From Undaria pinnatifida (lineage: Eukaryota > Sar > Phaeophyceae > Laminariales > Alariaceae): a stretch of DNA of 64,000 bases. Positions 44,941-56,639 of the stretch are shown piece after piece. Numbering within the stretch: position 1 is the first letter of the stretch; every line of letters begins with the position of its first letter. The position numbers and the translations under genes are program-made. The stretch spans positions 17,724,751 to 17,788,750 of the forward strand of contig JABAKD010000023.1 in NCBI GenBank assembly GCA_012845835.1, written 5' to 3'. The notes under the pieces are model-generated. The model made no database searches, was not told the DNA's origin, and was given only the letters and a program-made list of their open reading frames with translations.

Positions 44941-46389
44941 GGCTTTTCACGTGTCGGGTCAAATCTCGTGGGTCGGGTCGGGTCGGGTCAACTGACCCGA
45001 CCCGACCCGACCCGCAATAATTTCGAGGCGTCTTGACCCGACCCGACCCGACCCGCGAGATTTTGAAATCCTCCTGACCCGACCCGAGCCGGCCCGCCAC
45101 AATCCGGGTGACCCGCGAGATGCGGGTTTCATGCGGGTCAGGTCAACTTCACCCGCGACATTTCTCACGGATCAAAGCCGAAAAGTCACGGGTCACAGCA
45201 TGTACACGTCGGACGGTTGGTTGGTCCTTGGTCCCTCGTACTTTTACCAGGATGTCGTGTTCTACGGTTCTTCCTACCGGTATTGTTTACAGCAACATTT
45301 TGTGGCGTGCGCGCGAAAAATGAGAAAGAAACCGCAACCCATACGCATGGTCAATTAGCCACGCCTGCAGCGCTAGATAACCGGGTCGACCCGACGAGCG
45401 ACCCGACGAGCGAGCTAGTTATAAGTTATAAGTGCAGTTTCCGGCCCCGGCAAGCCGCCTAGCTGAGCCGCCTCCGGCAGCAAGCCCACAACTGGGGCGG
45501 TGGATCTGTCAGCAGGGGCTGCGATCCGCGAGGATGCGTTGTCTACTGCTGGTGTTTGCTGCTGCTGCTTCGACCACGACTGCTCTTGCTTTTATACCTT
45601 TGGTCACATTTGGTACTGGTATGATAATTCTCGAGCTAGCTGCTACTACTACTGTTGTACGTAACTATCTTCTATCTATGCATTCTCCAGCCCGGCAAGC
45701 AGCCTAGTTGAGCAGCCTCCGGCAGCAAGCCCACAACTGGGGCGGTGGACCTGTCAGCAGGGGCTGCGATCCGCTAGAATCAGGGGTCTGCTGCTGGTGC
45801 TTGCTGCTGCCGGTGCTGCTGCTGCTGCTTCGACGACGACTGTGCCCTTGTCTTTTTACGTTTGGTCACATTTCGTACTGGCATAACCGTATTATTACTA
45901 CTACTGTTACGGCTTCAGCCGGCACGGGATTCGCGTCACACTGTATGCCTTGGTACAAGTAGCTAGGGGCACTGCCTGGTGATAGTTCTACACGCTGTGG
46001 TGGCATATGATCGGAGCATCCGCACGAGAGAGGCAGGAAGCGGTGAGTTTTGTATGATTTACGGATTCGCGGGTCGGACCCGCGGGGCGCCTGCACGGCA
46101 ACGGCCCTCAGCTGCACGTTTGAAAAAGGAGGATCCGCGCGCCAGATCCGCGGGTTTGACCCGCGGGTCAGCCGAAAATAACTCGCGGGTCATGATGGCT
46201 TGACCAGCGAGTAAACCGTATCTCGCGGGTCACGACCCGACCCGACCCGCGAGATTTTAACAACATCTTGACCCGATCCGAACCGTGAAATTTTAAAATG
46301 TTATGACCCGACCCGACCCGACCCGACCCGCGAGATTTTGAAACCCCCTTGATCCGACCCGCGGGTCGGGTCATGACCCGTGAAAAGCC
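44941..46389. mobile_element. TIR element with GGGTC arrays
   Basis: Inverted ends: GGCTTTTCACGTGTCGGGTC at 44941 and, read inward from 46389, GGCTTTTCACGGGTCATGAC. Subterminal arrays of GGGTC/GACCC pentamers occupy about 44955-45135 and 46145-46375. GGGTCGGGTC-rich ends are common in hAT-type elements, so this may be a non-autonomous hAT relative. I see no clear 8-bp target duplication and no transposase. Confidence 0.55.
45438..45935 (+). repeat. Tandem duplication of about 248 bp inside the GGGTC element
   Basis: Two units share CGGCAGCAAGCCCACAACTG, GTCAGCAGGGGCTGCGATCC, a GCTGCTGCT run and TTTGGTCACATTT. ORFs are alternate readings of the repeat. Confidence 0.65.
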
Positions 46390-46849
46390 TTGGTTTTTTT
46401 GCGGGTATACACGGTGCCGTTGTGGCCAAAATTGAGTACCATTCTATTTCGGTGTTCGCCACGCCCCCAGGACGCCATCTGATTGGCTAGGTGGATCGGT
46501 TTGAGGTATGTTACTATCAACTATTATCTTACACACATTGTGGGCTCATGGGGAGGGTTAGATTTTTTTTCTGTTGTGTGCTGTGCTGTACTACTGCTGT
46601 ACCAGGTACTATGTCCTGCTGTAGTACAGGGTGGCACCGCCGTCGATCGCCCGCCGTCGTTCGCCCGACGTCGCTCGTCCGTCGCCGCCGCCGTCGGGCG
46701 GCCTTTGGCTGCCCTCATCGCTCGCTCACCCGCTGTCGTTCGATCGCCCGCCGCCTCTTTTATCACCATTACTACCACGTACCGATACTACAACACCAGA
46801 GGTGTACATATGCATACTACATCGATCGTTTGACTCGCAATACATGCAC
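46390..46849. other. No gene; CGTCG-rich stretch
   Basis: 46630-46755 is rich in GTCG/CGCC with Arg/Ala/Pro ORFs on both strands. Nothing recognised. Confidence 0.3.
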
Positions 46850-47138
46850 CCCCAGCAGCTCAGCTCAAGCCCAGCAATGTATAGCTGCCTTGCCCTACGG
46901 TGCGGTGCTGTGTCGTGCTGTGCTTTCGTTCGAACATACAGCAGCACCAGGTACGATGCGAAGTATCAGGTACCAGGTGTACCGTTATGAACGTACGTAC
47001 GTGTTGTGTACTCGTCTTTTTGCTTCCTTCATGATCGCCATTTCTTCTTCTAGGTCCCCATCTGCATATCCCCCCCCCCGTATATTACACCCGTACAGCC
47101 GATCAGAACGTGACAACGCCAACAAGCACACAGCACAG

Positions 47139-48168
47139 TTAGGTCTGGGACTGGCAAAATTTTAGACGTAGAATTTGGAAAAAAAATGTCCAATGGTCGT
47201 TCTCTGGGAAAAGTACTCTTCAGAAAATCAACCAATCAGCGATGGGGGGAAAGGGCCCACATCACCTTAAAAAAACTATTCGTGAAAACAAAACCTGTGC
47301 CGCTTGCTGCTGTTCTGCGGCAAAAAAGTTGGAGCTTGTGTAGAAGAAAAAATACCTGCTGGTTCTGCTGCTGCTGCTGCCCGAGGTGCTGCTCTACCCC
47401 CCGCGTGTAGCAGCGTACTCAAGGGACAGCTAGCGTGGGCGGAACACATCTTCTCGTGGGCCCTCCGGCAAGATGGCCGACAGCAGGCCTATGCATCCCG
47501 TGTCGGACACGCTTGAAGGCGGAGGTGCTGACCCCCCTCCTGCTGCTGCTGCTGCTGCTAGTGCTGAAGAAGATGCTCCCATCTACGCCCATCGGATCGG
47601 CTGTGTGTTGCACATCTTGCACCTCGCCGTGACTGCGGGGTTGACAAACCCCTTCTTCATGGGCCCTCTCGGCAAGGGTAGTGAATTACCCAATGGGGCC
47701 AACTTTGATAGCGAATTTCTCGCCGGCTATTAACAAGATTTAGGAGCGGATTGCTTTGCTGTCTCCGCCAAGTCCCGGCGGAGGGGAATACTGGTATTTT
47801 ACCAATACCCAGTTGCAGTAGTGCGAACCCATTGAGCAAGAGACGAATATAAGCAAAACAGACGAGTTTTCCCGCACATTTCCGTCCGATTAGCCAATTA
47901 GCCTTCAAAATAAAACGGAAAATTCTGAATAGTCAGTACTTCCCTCCGTTTACACTGATCACACGTGTCTGTCGAATTTCAGGATCCAACTCGCCTCCTG
48001 TGTTGGAGTATTTTGTGATACCCTGTCAAACATCAATTCCCTCTAAAACCAAGTAAAAACAGTGCTTGCAATTTCTCCTACGAGACATTTTTTCGGATTT
48101 TTTGGCGGTTTTCGCCAAATAGATCTGCCATTTTTTTGGGTCAAATCGACTTCCAGTTCCAGGCCTAA
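47139..48168. mobile_element. TIR DNA transposon, copy B
   Basis: 1030 bp. Ends TTAGGTCTGGGACTGG (47139) and, read inward from 48168, TTAGGCCTGGAACTGG. Target duplication CAG at 47136-47138 and 48169-48171. Outer parts match copy A on both sides. The middle differs: it holds the MADS-type ORF instead of the coiled-coil ORF. Confidence 0.85.
47473..47733 (+). CDS. Element ORF 'MADS...' type, copy B
   Basis: 86 codons from ATG to TAA. Alanine/proline-rich, then IYAHRIGCVLHILHLAVTAG and NPFFMGPLGKGS, matching the start of the 261-codon ORF in copy D. The reading ends soon after the point where D continues, so B is shortened. The first nine residues (MADSRPMHP) come from sequence that in copies A and C is the antisense of the coiled-coil ORF's end. 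Function unknown; being conserved between old (D) and young (B) copies it may be the family's own protein. Confidence 0.4.
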   Translation: MADSRPMHPVSDTLEGGGADPPPAAAAAASAEEDAPIYAHRIGCVLHILHLAVTAGLTNPFFMGPLGKGSELPNGANFDSEFLAGY

Positions 48169-48330
48169 CAGTGCACAGGGCAACTCTGGCTCTGCACAAG
48201 CAGCTGCTCTTGGCATTATCAATTCGCTAGTCGCACCAAACCATGGGCCTCTTCTTTCAGTCCCCTTTACATATGCTCTAGTTGCATTCTTCCTTGCGCA
48301 AGAGCGGAGCCCCTGTACATCGAACGCAAA

Positions 48331-50410
48331 GGAGAGGGCTACACATGTTGGTTGATTCTTGTACTGCGTTTTGTGCTGCATAGCTAGCGCTACACTACGC
48401 TATCGAAGCCCGAACGCGAGCTACAGCAGGGAACCCAACGCCTTCTTGGTTGCCGCCCGCAGTGCCTGCGCCGGCGGTGTGCAGATCCATACCACCGTGA
48501 TACCAGTGTGCCAGGTACACGACGTACCCGGTACACAACAAGAGTCTGCCTGGTAGCTACCTGGCAATTGGCTGTTTTCCCTGGCTTGTGGGAGACCTCG
48601 CCCGGCAAGCTCAGTTTCAAATAAGACCCCTGCCGAAGTACCTCAGCACTCAGCTGGAGCACCAGGAACGTGTTTGTATGAGGCGGCGACGACGTCGAGG
48701 ATCGCACCAGCGCGTTACGGTTGTTGTCACGTCCATGCGTCAAACTTCGAGCTACCACAGCAGCAGTGATTTGTCGAATTGAATTTTGAGAGGGGTGTTT
48801 TTTTTTGTCTGCCCCTTTTGGAGAAAAACTGAAATGTTTTCTGGAACTCCCGTATCGAGCAGGTTTTAGCACCGTTCCTGGTCGAGCTGTCGAGAGGGGT
48901 GGAAAGGGCGGCGAGCCGCTGATGCTGTCCATCTGTGCTCACACTATCCTGTTGGGCTAGCAGAGGCCGGCCCTCAAAGTCTACCCATGTCATTTTTTGT
49001 TCCCGCACTGTCGAAAAATCGTTGATGCTGCGAACGCAATGGAGGGATTAGTGGTGCATGTGGCACCTGGGGGGGGGGCATGTCGGTGAGCTCCCGACAT
49101 ATATTTCGTCTCACACCCTCCACTTCTGATGCCGAAACTTGGCCGAGGCCGACGACATGTGTTAGGATGTCGAGGCATGCAAACTATGTCGCGATGCTGC
49201 TGCTGTCGCCGGAGAACGGGTTTTGAGGGTCAATCGATTTGAGGGTCAATCGATTTGAGGGTCAATCGATCCAGCGGTACCCCTGGTTGTGATTTGTGTG
49301 CTCAGAAAAAAGTGGGCTTCAGACCGATGACAATGGAAAGCCGATACTTCGGCCAAAAAAATGCTTTTTTTGGGGGGGGTTATTTGCTGAAAGATTCCGG
49401 GTAACGTCGCTATGGGGAAAAAATGACAAAAATGTTTTTTATCTGGCTTTCTGGTGCGTCATGCGGTCCAACCGGTCAAATCGTCTATTTTTCAACAAAT
49501 CCTGATGAACACTGCCCACCAACGCGATTGACCTTCGATCTCGAGATATCTCGAGATAGAGGCAATCCGTAGTCACTACTCTTCGTTCCGGACAAGGCCA
49601 CATAAGTGTAGGTGACAGCGCCGAAGAGTTACTCTCGATCCAAGCCCTAGGGCGTGAGAGGTTGCTTGTGTTGTCCTGTGGTCTTCCGTCACATCCTCTA
49701 AAAAATCCGTTTTTTGCCCGTTGGGAGACGATAGAGAGTTTTCGTCTCAGTTTTCTACACACCGGCCGCCAAATGTGTTTTTAACAGAAGCCTGATCGGC
49801 GCCCGCCATAAATCACCGGCCGTAGAGTGAGCGCTCTACACAGGCGGGGTCGGAGCCCCTAACGAGCTAACGTTCAGAGTTCACGTCACGACGCTGTTGT
49901 TGATTCGTCGAACGAAGTGCGTGGAGAACACGAAATTGCGCCGTGTCTAATCCAAGATCTGCTTGACAATTTCTCAGGCCGATGTTGGCCAAGATCGCCG
50001 CGAAAATACGTTTTTTTCCGGAATTTGGACAGTTTCAAAAAATATTTCTACCAAAAAGGGTCCATAGGCGACCGTTCAGGCAAAGTTTGGCTGGGATCTT
50101 CGGGAATTTCAAACTTTTGGCCTCCAATTGTCACCGGTCTCACCAAAATCATTTCCGTTTGGGAGACTCCAGGCTGAACCCTGGAGAACCAGCAAGACAC
50201 CAGGTATTTTCTTTTTTTCCAGGCATAATTCATAGCTCCCTTTTCGAGGCAGTTTACCGTATTCTTGTGTTGTAATACTGCTGTACACAGTACGTAGTGC
50301 TGCTGTTGTTGTAGTACTGCTGTGTACAGCATAGGGAGTACTGCTGCAGCAAACAATTCAATTCTGCTCTGAAACGAGCCCGAGGGGAATGAAATATAGC
50401 TGCCAGGTAC
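48331..50410. other. No confirmed gene; small tandem repeat
   Basis: 49222-49270 holds three 17-bp copies of TTTGAGGGTCAATCGAT. A hairpin with arms CTCCAGG/CCTGGAG lies at about 50164-50183. A minus-strand ORF of 180 codons (48390-48932) has no recognised motif. 50265-50345 is GTACTGCTG low complexity. Confidence 0.35.
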
Positions 50411-50414
50411 ATAG

Positions 50415-51508
50415 ACTTATTTACGAATATGTTTGTGCTGAAAGCGCTCGGTTGGTGCTTCCCTGGCATCTCCGAGGTCGGACGGTCCAGCTTATTACTT
50501 GCGGAACGGTCCAGCTTTTCTTTGATTTCTTGCTCCACCTGATCTACTTTTGTTACAAAAATATCTATCGATTTTTTCATGGGAATCACTTTTTTTCTGA
50601 TGACACCCAGATTCGAACCACTTAAGACCAATATTATGAGCGCACAGACTATCTACTAGACCACAGCGTCACATCGATATCTATTTATTTTTGCAAATAA
50701 AATTGATAAATAAATACTATATATCGATTTTGCATGAGGATCATATTTTTTCCGATGACACCCGGATTCGAACCAGCGAAGGGCAGGATTATAAACGGAC
50801 AGTGTGTCTACTAGACCACAATGTCACAGCCGCAGTGGTATCTACCAGACCTATTTTTTCATGTGCAACTACTATGAATACTACTGTATATAAGCGAAAC
50901 AAAAGTGTACCACGCAGCTTGCAAAGTTGAGTTTCAACCAATCAATCGGCCGTACTCACAGCTGACATTTTTCTATTTTATAAAAAATATATACCGATTT
51001 TTAAGAGGATCATTTTTTTCCCCGATGACACCTGGATTCACCAACGAAAACCAGGCTTCCAAGCGGACACTCTATCTACTAGACAACAAAGTCACACTGT
51101 TATCTATTTTTTTCAACAAATAAATATTGCTTTTTCATGAGGATCATTTTTTTTTTCGATGACACTCGGATTCGAACCAGCGAAGGCCATCAGGATTATA
51201 AGCGGACAGTCTATGTACTAGACCACAATATGTCAAAGCAGCAGTGGCGTATCTACCAGTACTATTTTCTTACAAATATATATCAACTTTTTCATGAGGA
51301 TCATTTTTTCTTCATATGACCCCTGGATTCAACCAACGAAAACCAGTCTCATAAGCGGACAGTCTATCTACTAGAAGACCACAACGTCACATTGATATCT
51401 ATTATTTTTTCATGATCATTTTTTTCCCCGATGACGCCGGGATTCGAACCAACGAGAAGACCTTGAGGCTTATAGTACATACCCGTACTACTACACCAGG
51501 TTTGTACA
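50415..51508 (-). repeat. Array of tRNA-like units, uninterrupted
   Basis: Units at 50599-50672, 50754-50827, 51024-51095, 51158-51235, 51314-51390 and 51430-51508, spaced 116-270 bp. The most complete (50754-50827) has A box TGGTCTAGTAGA and B box GGTTCGAATCCGG on the minus strand. 50427-50563 matches 31391-31533. The order and spacing match the split array at 31-42 kb. Confidence 0.75.
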
Positions 51509-51544
51509 TACCATCAGGTACTACGCTGTTGGATCACAATGCAC

Positions 51545-52015
51545 GCCCAGCTTAGATCAGTCCGGCTTTATACAGCCCAGCAGCGCAGCGTAGCGCCGTG
51601 CGGAGCCGTGCGGTGCCGTGCCCTTCGCTGCGGTGCTGTGTCGTGCTGCGCTGTGTGCTTTCTTTCGAACATAGAGCAGTACCGGGTATAATACGTGCTG
51701 TGTACTATTTTTCTTCTTTTTTATTTCTCTACATTTATTTGATCTTTCACGGCCCCCTGTTTTTCCCCCACGCAAATTACCCCCGTACTGCCGATCAGAA
51801 CGTAACACCGATAACAAAAGCACACAGCACAGCTGAGCACAACAGGGCAATTTGCTCTGCACAAGCAGCTCTTGGCATTATCAAATCGCTGTTCGCACCA
51901 GATCATCATGGGCCTCTTTCTTGCTGCCCCCTTTCCATGTTTTTAGTTGCATTCCTCCTTGCCTTGCGCGAGCGTAGCGGGCGGCGTCAGCCGCCCGCGG
52001 AGCGGAGCCCTTGTA
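51545..52015 (+). repeat. R-family dispersed repeat, copy next to transposon C
   Basis: Nearly identical to 42190-42655. It ends with the same GC-rich hairpin and CCCTTGTAC; 20 bp later transposon C begins. Confidence 0.7.
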
Positions 52016-52034
52016 CGTAGTACGTAGACTACTG

Positions 52035-53403
52035 TTAGGTTTGGGACTGGAAGTCGATTTGACCCAAAAAAATGGCAGATCTTTTCGGCCAAAACCTCCA
52101 AACAATCCGAAAAAAAATCTCGGAGAACATTTTTGCAAAGACTGTTTTTACTTGGTTTTAGAGGGAATTAACGTTTGACAGGGTATCACAAAATTCTTAA
52201 CACAGGAGGCGAGTTGGATCCTGAAATTCGACAGACACGTGTAATCAGTGTAAACGGAGGAAAGTACGCATTATTCAGAATCTTCCGTTATATTTTGAAG
52301 TCTAATCGGACGGAAATGTGCGGGAAAACTCGTGTTTTCTGCTTATTTTTGTCTCTTGCTCAATGGGGTCGAACTACTGCAACTGGGTGTTGGTAAAATA
52401 CCCGTATTTCCCTCCGCCGGGACTTGGCGGGGACAGCAAAGCAATCCGCTCTTGAATCTTTTTAATAGCCGGCGGGACATTCGCAAAACGAAGTTGGCCC
52501 CATTGGGTCATTCTGGCAGAGTGATCGTTCAAAATTAGCCATGGGCAAATCGAAAAAACCTGAAGGCACCGGACCGAAAGGGAAAAAAATAAAAACTTTG
52601 CAAAAGGTCAAGGAGGCTTATCGGGCGCGTACCGGGACCACGACGGCAGACGCGGGCGTGGCTACACGCCGGGCGCTTGCCATCCAGCGCGGCGGTGTCG
52701 AGGCGGCCGAGGGCATCCGTGACCGGGCCTTCAAGCAGCGCGACGAGAGCCGGGTCGAGGCCGCTGAGGCAAAGTCTTTGCTGCAAGATGTCTCTCGTCA
52801 GTTGTCCGAGGAGAAAGGCAAACTCAACCTGGAGCAGGACCTCCGACACGAGTCAGATGCAGCCTTGGCCCAAACCCGAGTCGAGCTACACGCACAGCAG
52901 CGACTTTCCCGCGAGCTAGAGGTGAAGCGTGCTGCGTCGGAGGCACGCGAGATAAAGTTGGGAAAGACGCTCGAGGAGGTTCGCAAAAAAGGAAAAACTA
53001 CGGCACTGCTGCATAATATCACCATCTTGGAGGAATTCGGATGCATAGGCCTGCTGTCGGCCATCTTGCCGGAGGGCCCACCAGAAGATGTGTTCCGCCC
53101 ACGCTAGCTGTCCCTTGAGTACGCTGCTACACGCGGGGGGTAGAGCAGCACCTCGGGCAGCAGCAGCAGCAGCAGCAGCAGGAGCAGCAGGTATTTTTTT
53201 TTCTACACACGCTCCAACTTTTTTGCCGCAGAACAGCAGCAAGCGACACAGGCTTTGTTTTCACGAATAGTTTTTTGTAGGTGATGTGGGGTTTCCCCCC
53301 ATCGCTGATTGGTTGATTTCCTAAAGAGTATTTTTCCCCGAGAACGACCATGGGACATTTTTTCCAGATTTTACGTCCAAAATTTTGCCAGTCCCAGGCC
53401 TAA
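52035..53403. mobile_element. TIR DNA transposon, copy C
   Basis: 1369 bp, inverted relative to copy A and nearly identical to it. The 3-bp length difference is an extra triplet in the CAG run near 53160-53190, and a few substitutions lie near the ends. Ends TTAGGTTTGGGACTGG (52035) and, inward from 53403, TTAGGCCTGGGACTGG. Target duplication CTG at 52032-52034 and 53404-53406, i.e. the same CAG target on the other strand. High identity means recent movement or recent duplication of one of the two. Confidence 0.85.
52541..53107 (+). CDS. Coiled-coil protein carried by transposon C
   Basis: 188 codons, intact, identical to the copy A product except one Gln-to-Arg change in the middle of the helix. 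It has a basic N-terminal tail (about 22 residues) and then a long charged helix. The ATG follows CAAAATTAGCC and is the first in the frame. The preserved frame in both copies is either recency or selection; the sequence alone does not decide. Confidence 0.6.
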   Translation: MGKSKKPEGTGPKGKKIKTLQKVKEAYRARTGTTTADAGVATRRALAIQRGGVEAAEGIRDRAFKQRDESRVEAAEAKSLLQDVSRQLSEEKGKLNLEQDLRHESDAALAQTRVELHAQQRLSRELEVKRAASEAREIKLGKTLEEVRKKGKTTALLHNITILEEFGCIGLLSAILPEGPPEDVFRPR

Positions 53404-53639
53404 CTGCTGTATTCAAGAACTAAGCGTCTCTGGTGGGGAGAGGGTTAAGACTACTCGTACAACTGAGTATTTTTAGAAAGGGCAACATTCAAAATCAGGT
53501 ACACCTGTTCCATTCGAGCCAAAAAAGGTATTACTCAAATCACGTAAAAAACATACGCCACGAGCGGTGTGCTTGGCCGTGAAAAACCACAAACATTAAG
53601 AGTGTAGCCTCCAAAAAAATGTGGCATGCTTTAGTTTAT
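53404..53639. other. Nothing recognised
   Basis: No gene or clear repeat. Confidence 0.3.
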
Positions 53640-53920
53640 GTTCTGTAGGGTTTGTGGATTCCGGGTAAGGGTATGGGAGTCTCACAGAACTTCCAGAACT
53701 TTCGGGTACGTGTATGGAAGTGTTACCGAACTCACAAAAGTTCTGGGCGGATACAAAAAGTGCTGTACCCGTACCCCGGGTACTGTGGCACGGGGCGTAC
53801 ATAACTTACAGAAGTTCCGGGCAGGTTGAAAATGCTGTACCCGTACCCCCCCTGTATTTGTGGCGCTGGCGTACAGAACATACAGAAGTTCCGGGTACGG
53901 GTAATACCCAGGTAAATGCA
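53640..53920 (+). repeat. GAACTT-palindrome tandem repeat, copy 1
   Basis: Units of about 70-85 bp combine a GGGTACGGGTA or TACCCGTACCCC block with the palindrome GAACTTACAGAAGTTC or relatives (about 53690-53702, 53726-53745, 53803-53818, 53876-53893). The same family is at 56790-57130. Confidence 0.6.
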
Positions 53921-54454
53921 CGGCCTCGGGGGAGGAGTTCGATTTGAAGTTGAGCATTCAATCGAACTTGCATGGCATGTTCTTACCGGGCTAACGTCCC
54001 GGAGGCAATCCGTCGTAGCTTTGAGGGCTATCGACGATCACCACCGAGGTGATAAATCGTGAACCTCAACGAGTGTCGACCGGGGCAACAGCCGCGCTCG
54101 CGTCTACTGTTTTGTAATAAATCATACCATAGCACACCCAGGCTTTGGCGTCTCAAAAAATAACGGCGGTCGCAAGCCTAATTTTGCCACCTGCTCGATA
54201 AGCCAAGTGCCACGGCAAAAAAGCGACGCTACCGAAAACACAGAGGATAGTTCAAGACTCGATGATCGCGAGATCTGCATTATTCCGATCGGGAAAAAAA
54301 ACGTCGGCAATACGCAATACGTGGTTTCCCGATCGGACGATAGGACGATAGGAGGCACATTCGTACGTTTCCACCATATCGAATGGAATTCAATTGAATT
54401 CATCAAATATAATATTTTCGATTCAAAAGTGTCCTTCGTTAATAAATGTCTATG
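53921..54454. other. No confirmed gene
   Basis: A frame open from 54207 to 54455 (no ATG, GTG only) looks protein-like but runs into the LINE fragment. I recognise no family. Confidence 0.25.
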
Positions 54455-56633
54455 ATCGCCCCGGTATGCGCTACCGGTTGAAGGTGCGGTTGCTGAAAGC
54501 CGAGGTGATCGAGACACTATTCTACGGTTGCATGACGTGGAGTCCGAACAAGCCTGACTATGACAGGCTACGACAGGTTCGCCACTCCAAGCTTCCTCCG
54601 CTGCCTCGGCTGGCGGAAACGGAAGCGCGACGACCACACCCTATCGCACGCCGACGCGCTTGCCAGGACAGCTTCCGATAGTACAGAGGCGACAGTGCGC
54701 AAACGGAGGATACTGTTTGCGGGATTCGTGGCATGTATGGAGGATGAGCATTTGCCAAAAAGGGTTATGTTTGGGGGGCATGTGGGGGGTAAGGGCTACT
54801 CAGGGTGGAAAAGAGAAGGACTGGATGGTGCACCTGAAGGAGGATATGTCGGTATTTTGAATTAAGTTTGAAGGGTGGCGAAACGCTGCACAGAAGGCCG
54901 GCTGATGGTTTCGACGGGTAGAGGACGGAGCAGAGTAATTCATGCGGAAATGGCATGACGCGGAGATATGCATAGCTGCAGAGCGACACGCCAAGGCCGC
55001 GGCAGCGGCATCCACAGTCGGCATCTCCAAGTGGCCGGGAGGAGAGGGGCCGGGGGGGGGGGGGAGGAGAAGGGGTGGCGTCCTGCCCAAGAGACTGATT
55101 CATGAAGTCTGGGCCTGGCCATCATCGCCTTGACGTTTGTGGGCCTTCCAATGGCCGTCACAAGCTAGCGTATGGGGGAGGAGCATCTGTCACAGAGGGT
55201 AATGTTTGGGGGGCTTGTGGGGGGTAAGGCCTACTCAGGGGCGCAAGAGAAGGACTGGATGGTGCACCTGAAGGAGGATCTGTCGGTATTTGGAATTAAG
55301 TTCGATGGGTGGCGAAAAGCTGCAAAGAAGGCCGGCAGATGGTTTCGACGGGTAGAGGAGGGAGCAGAGTCATTCATGTGGAAATGGCATGATGCGAAGA
55401 AATATAAAGCTGCAGAGCGACACGCAAAGGCCGCGGCAGCGCCATCTACCGTCGGCATCTCTAAGTGGCCCGGGGGAGGGGGGGGAGGGGCTAAGGGGTA
55501 GGGGGGGAGGGGAGAAGGGGGGGCGTCGTCCTGCCCAAGAGACTGATTCATGAAGTCTGGGCCTGGCCATCATCGTCTTGACGTTTGTGGGCCTTCCAAT
55601 GGCCGTCACGATCTAGCCTATGGGGGAGGAGCATAGAGGGTGATGATTGGTGAGCTTGTGGGGGGTAAGGGCTTCTCAGGGGGCAAAGAGAAGGACTGGA
55701 CGGCGCACCTGAAGGAGGATCTGTCGGTATTTGGAATTAAGTTCGAAGGGCGGCGAAACGCTGCACAGAAGGCGGCAGATGGTTTCGACGGCTAGAAGAT
55801 GGAGCAGAGTCATTCATGCGAAAGTGGCATGACGCGGAGAGATATAAAGCTGCAGAGCGATACACAAAGGCCGCGGCAGCGCCATTCACCGTCGGCATCT
55901 CTACGTCCCCGGGGGAGGGGGGGAGGCGGGAGGGGGGAGGGGAGAACGGGGGAAGGGGAGGGGGGGGAGGGGGGGCGGGGGGGGTCCTGCCCAAGAGACT
56001 GATTTATGAAGTCTGGGTCTGGCCATCATCGTCTTGCAGTTTGTGGGCATTCCAATGGCCGTCACAAGCTAGCGTGAGGCCGCCCGGACTTCTTCGCCTT
56101 GTTGTGTTCTCCCCCCAGTGCCATTGGTGCACTTGTTACCCTATGTGTCCAATGCCGTCGTTAGCCAATTGCTAGGGTCTGCTAGTATGGTGTTATGATA
56201 TTTCCTTTCCTCTCCATGCTTCCTCTTTTTGTCTCGTCTTTTTTCCCTTTTCTTTTCTTTTCTTCCTTTTCTTTTTACTAAATTTTCATTATTTTTCCAT
56301 TTGACTTGGATCTGTCGTGCGTATGGATGGTGATGGGTACTACGTGTAATACATACGTGGTAGTGGCATGCGGCGTACTCGGCTTTCAGCCGCGAGTATT
56401 GAGACGTATGTACCAGTATTGGCCTGGCACGTACGTAGTGACTCCCAACTTCATGTTTTTACATTTCTTTGGCGGAGGCATGGATTGCTTCAGCTATGCT
56501 ATATGCGTGTACCCCTTTCTTGTTTGTGTATGTTTTTTCCCTGGGGTAGTTCCTCACTCAAAAGTGACTGGACCCTGTCCTGTGACCAAGGACTTGATTA
56601 TGCGAGCTAATATGAGAACAACAACAACGTGCC
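54455..56633 (+). mobile_element. LINE 3' portion with internal triplication
   Basis: Begins in the C-terminal part of ORF2 (KVRLLKAEVIETLFYGCMTWSPNK near 54483-54555, with shifts and stops further on). The end of the ORF plus adjoining 3' UTR is then present three times in tandem (about 54750-55165, 55166-55617, 55618-56075). Each copy has the HLKEDLSVFGIKF region, a G-rich run and GCCTGGCCATCATCG. The 3' UTR, T/C tract and complete tail to about 56633 follow. No intact protein. Confidence 0.75.
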
Positions 56634-56639
56634 CATAGA

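Larger units (their letters stand above)
46850..48330 (+). repeat. R-family dispersed repeat, interrupted by transposon B
   Basis: 46850-47138 and 48169-48330 together match 42190-42655 and 51545-52015 at lower identity. Removing transposon B and one CAG restores the AGCACACAGCACAG...GGGCAA order of the empty copies. Confidence 0.6.

Noticed and set aside
48390-48932. 180-codon minus-strand ORF
   Set aside because: No motif, unusual Arg/Ser/Pro composition and no supporting start or splice context. Kept only as a note.
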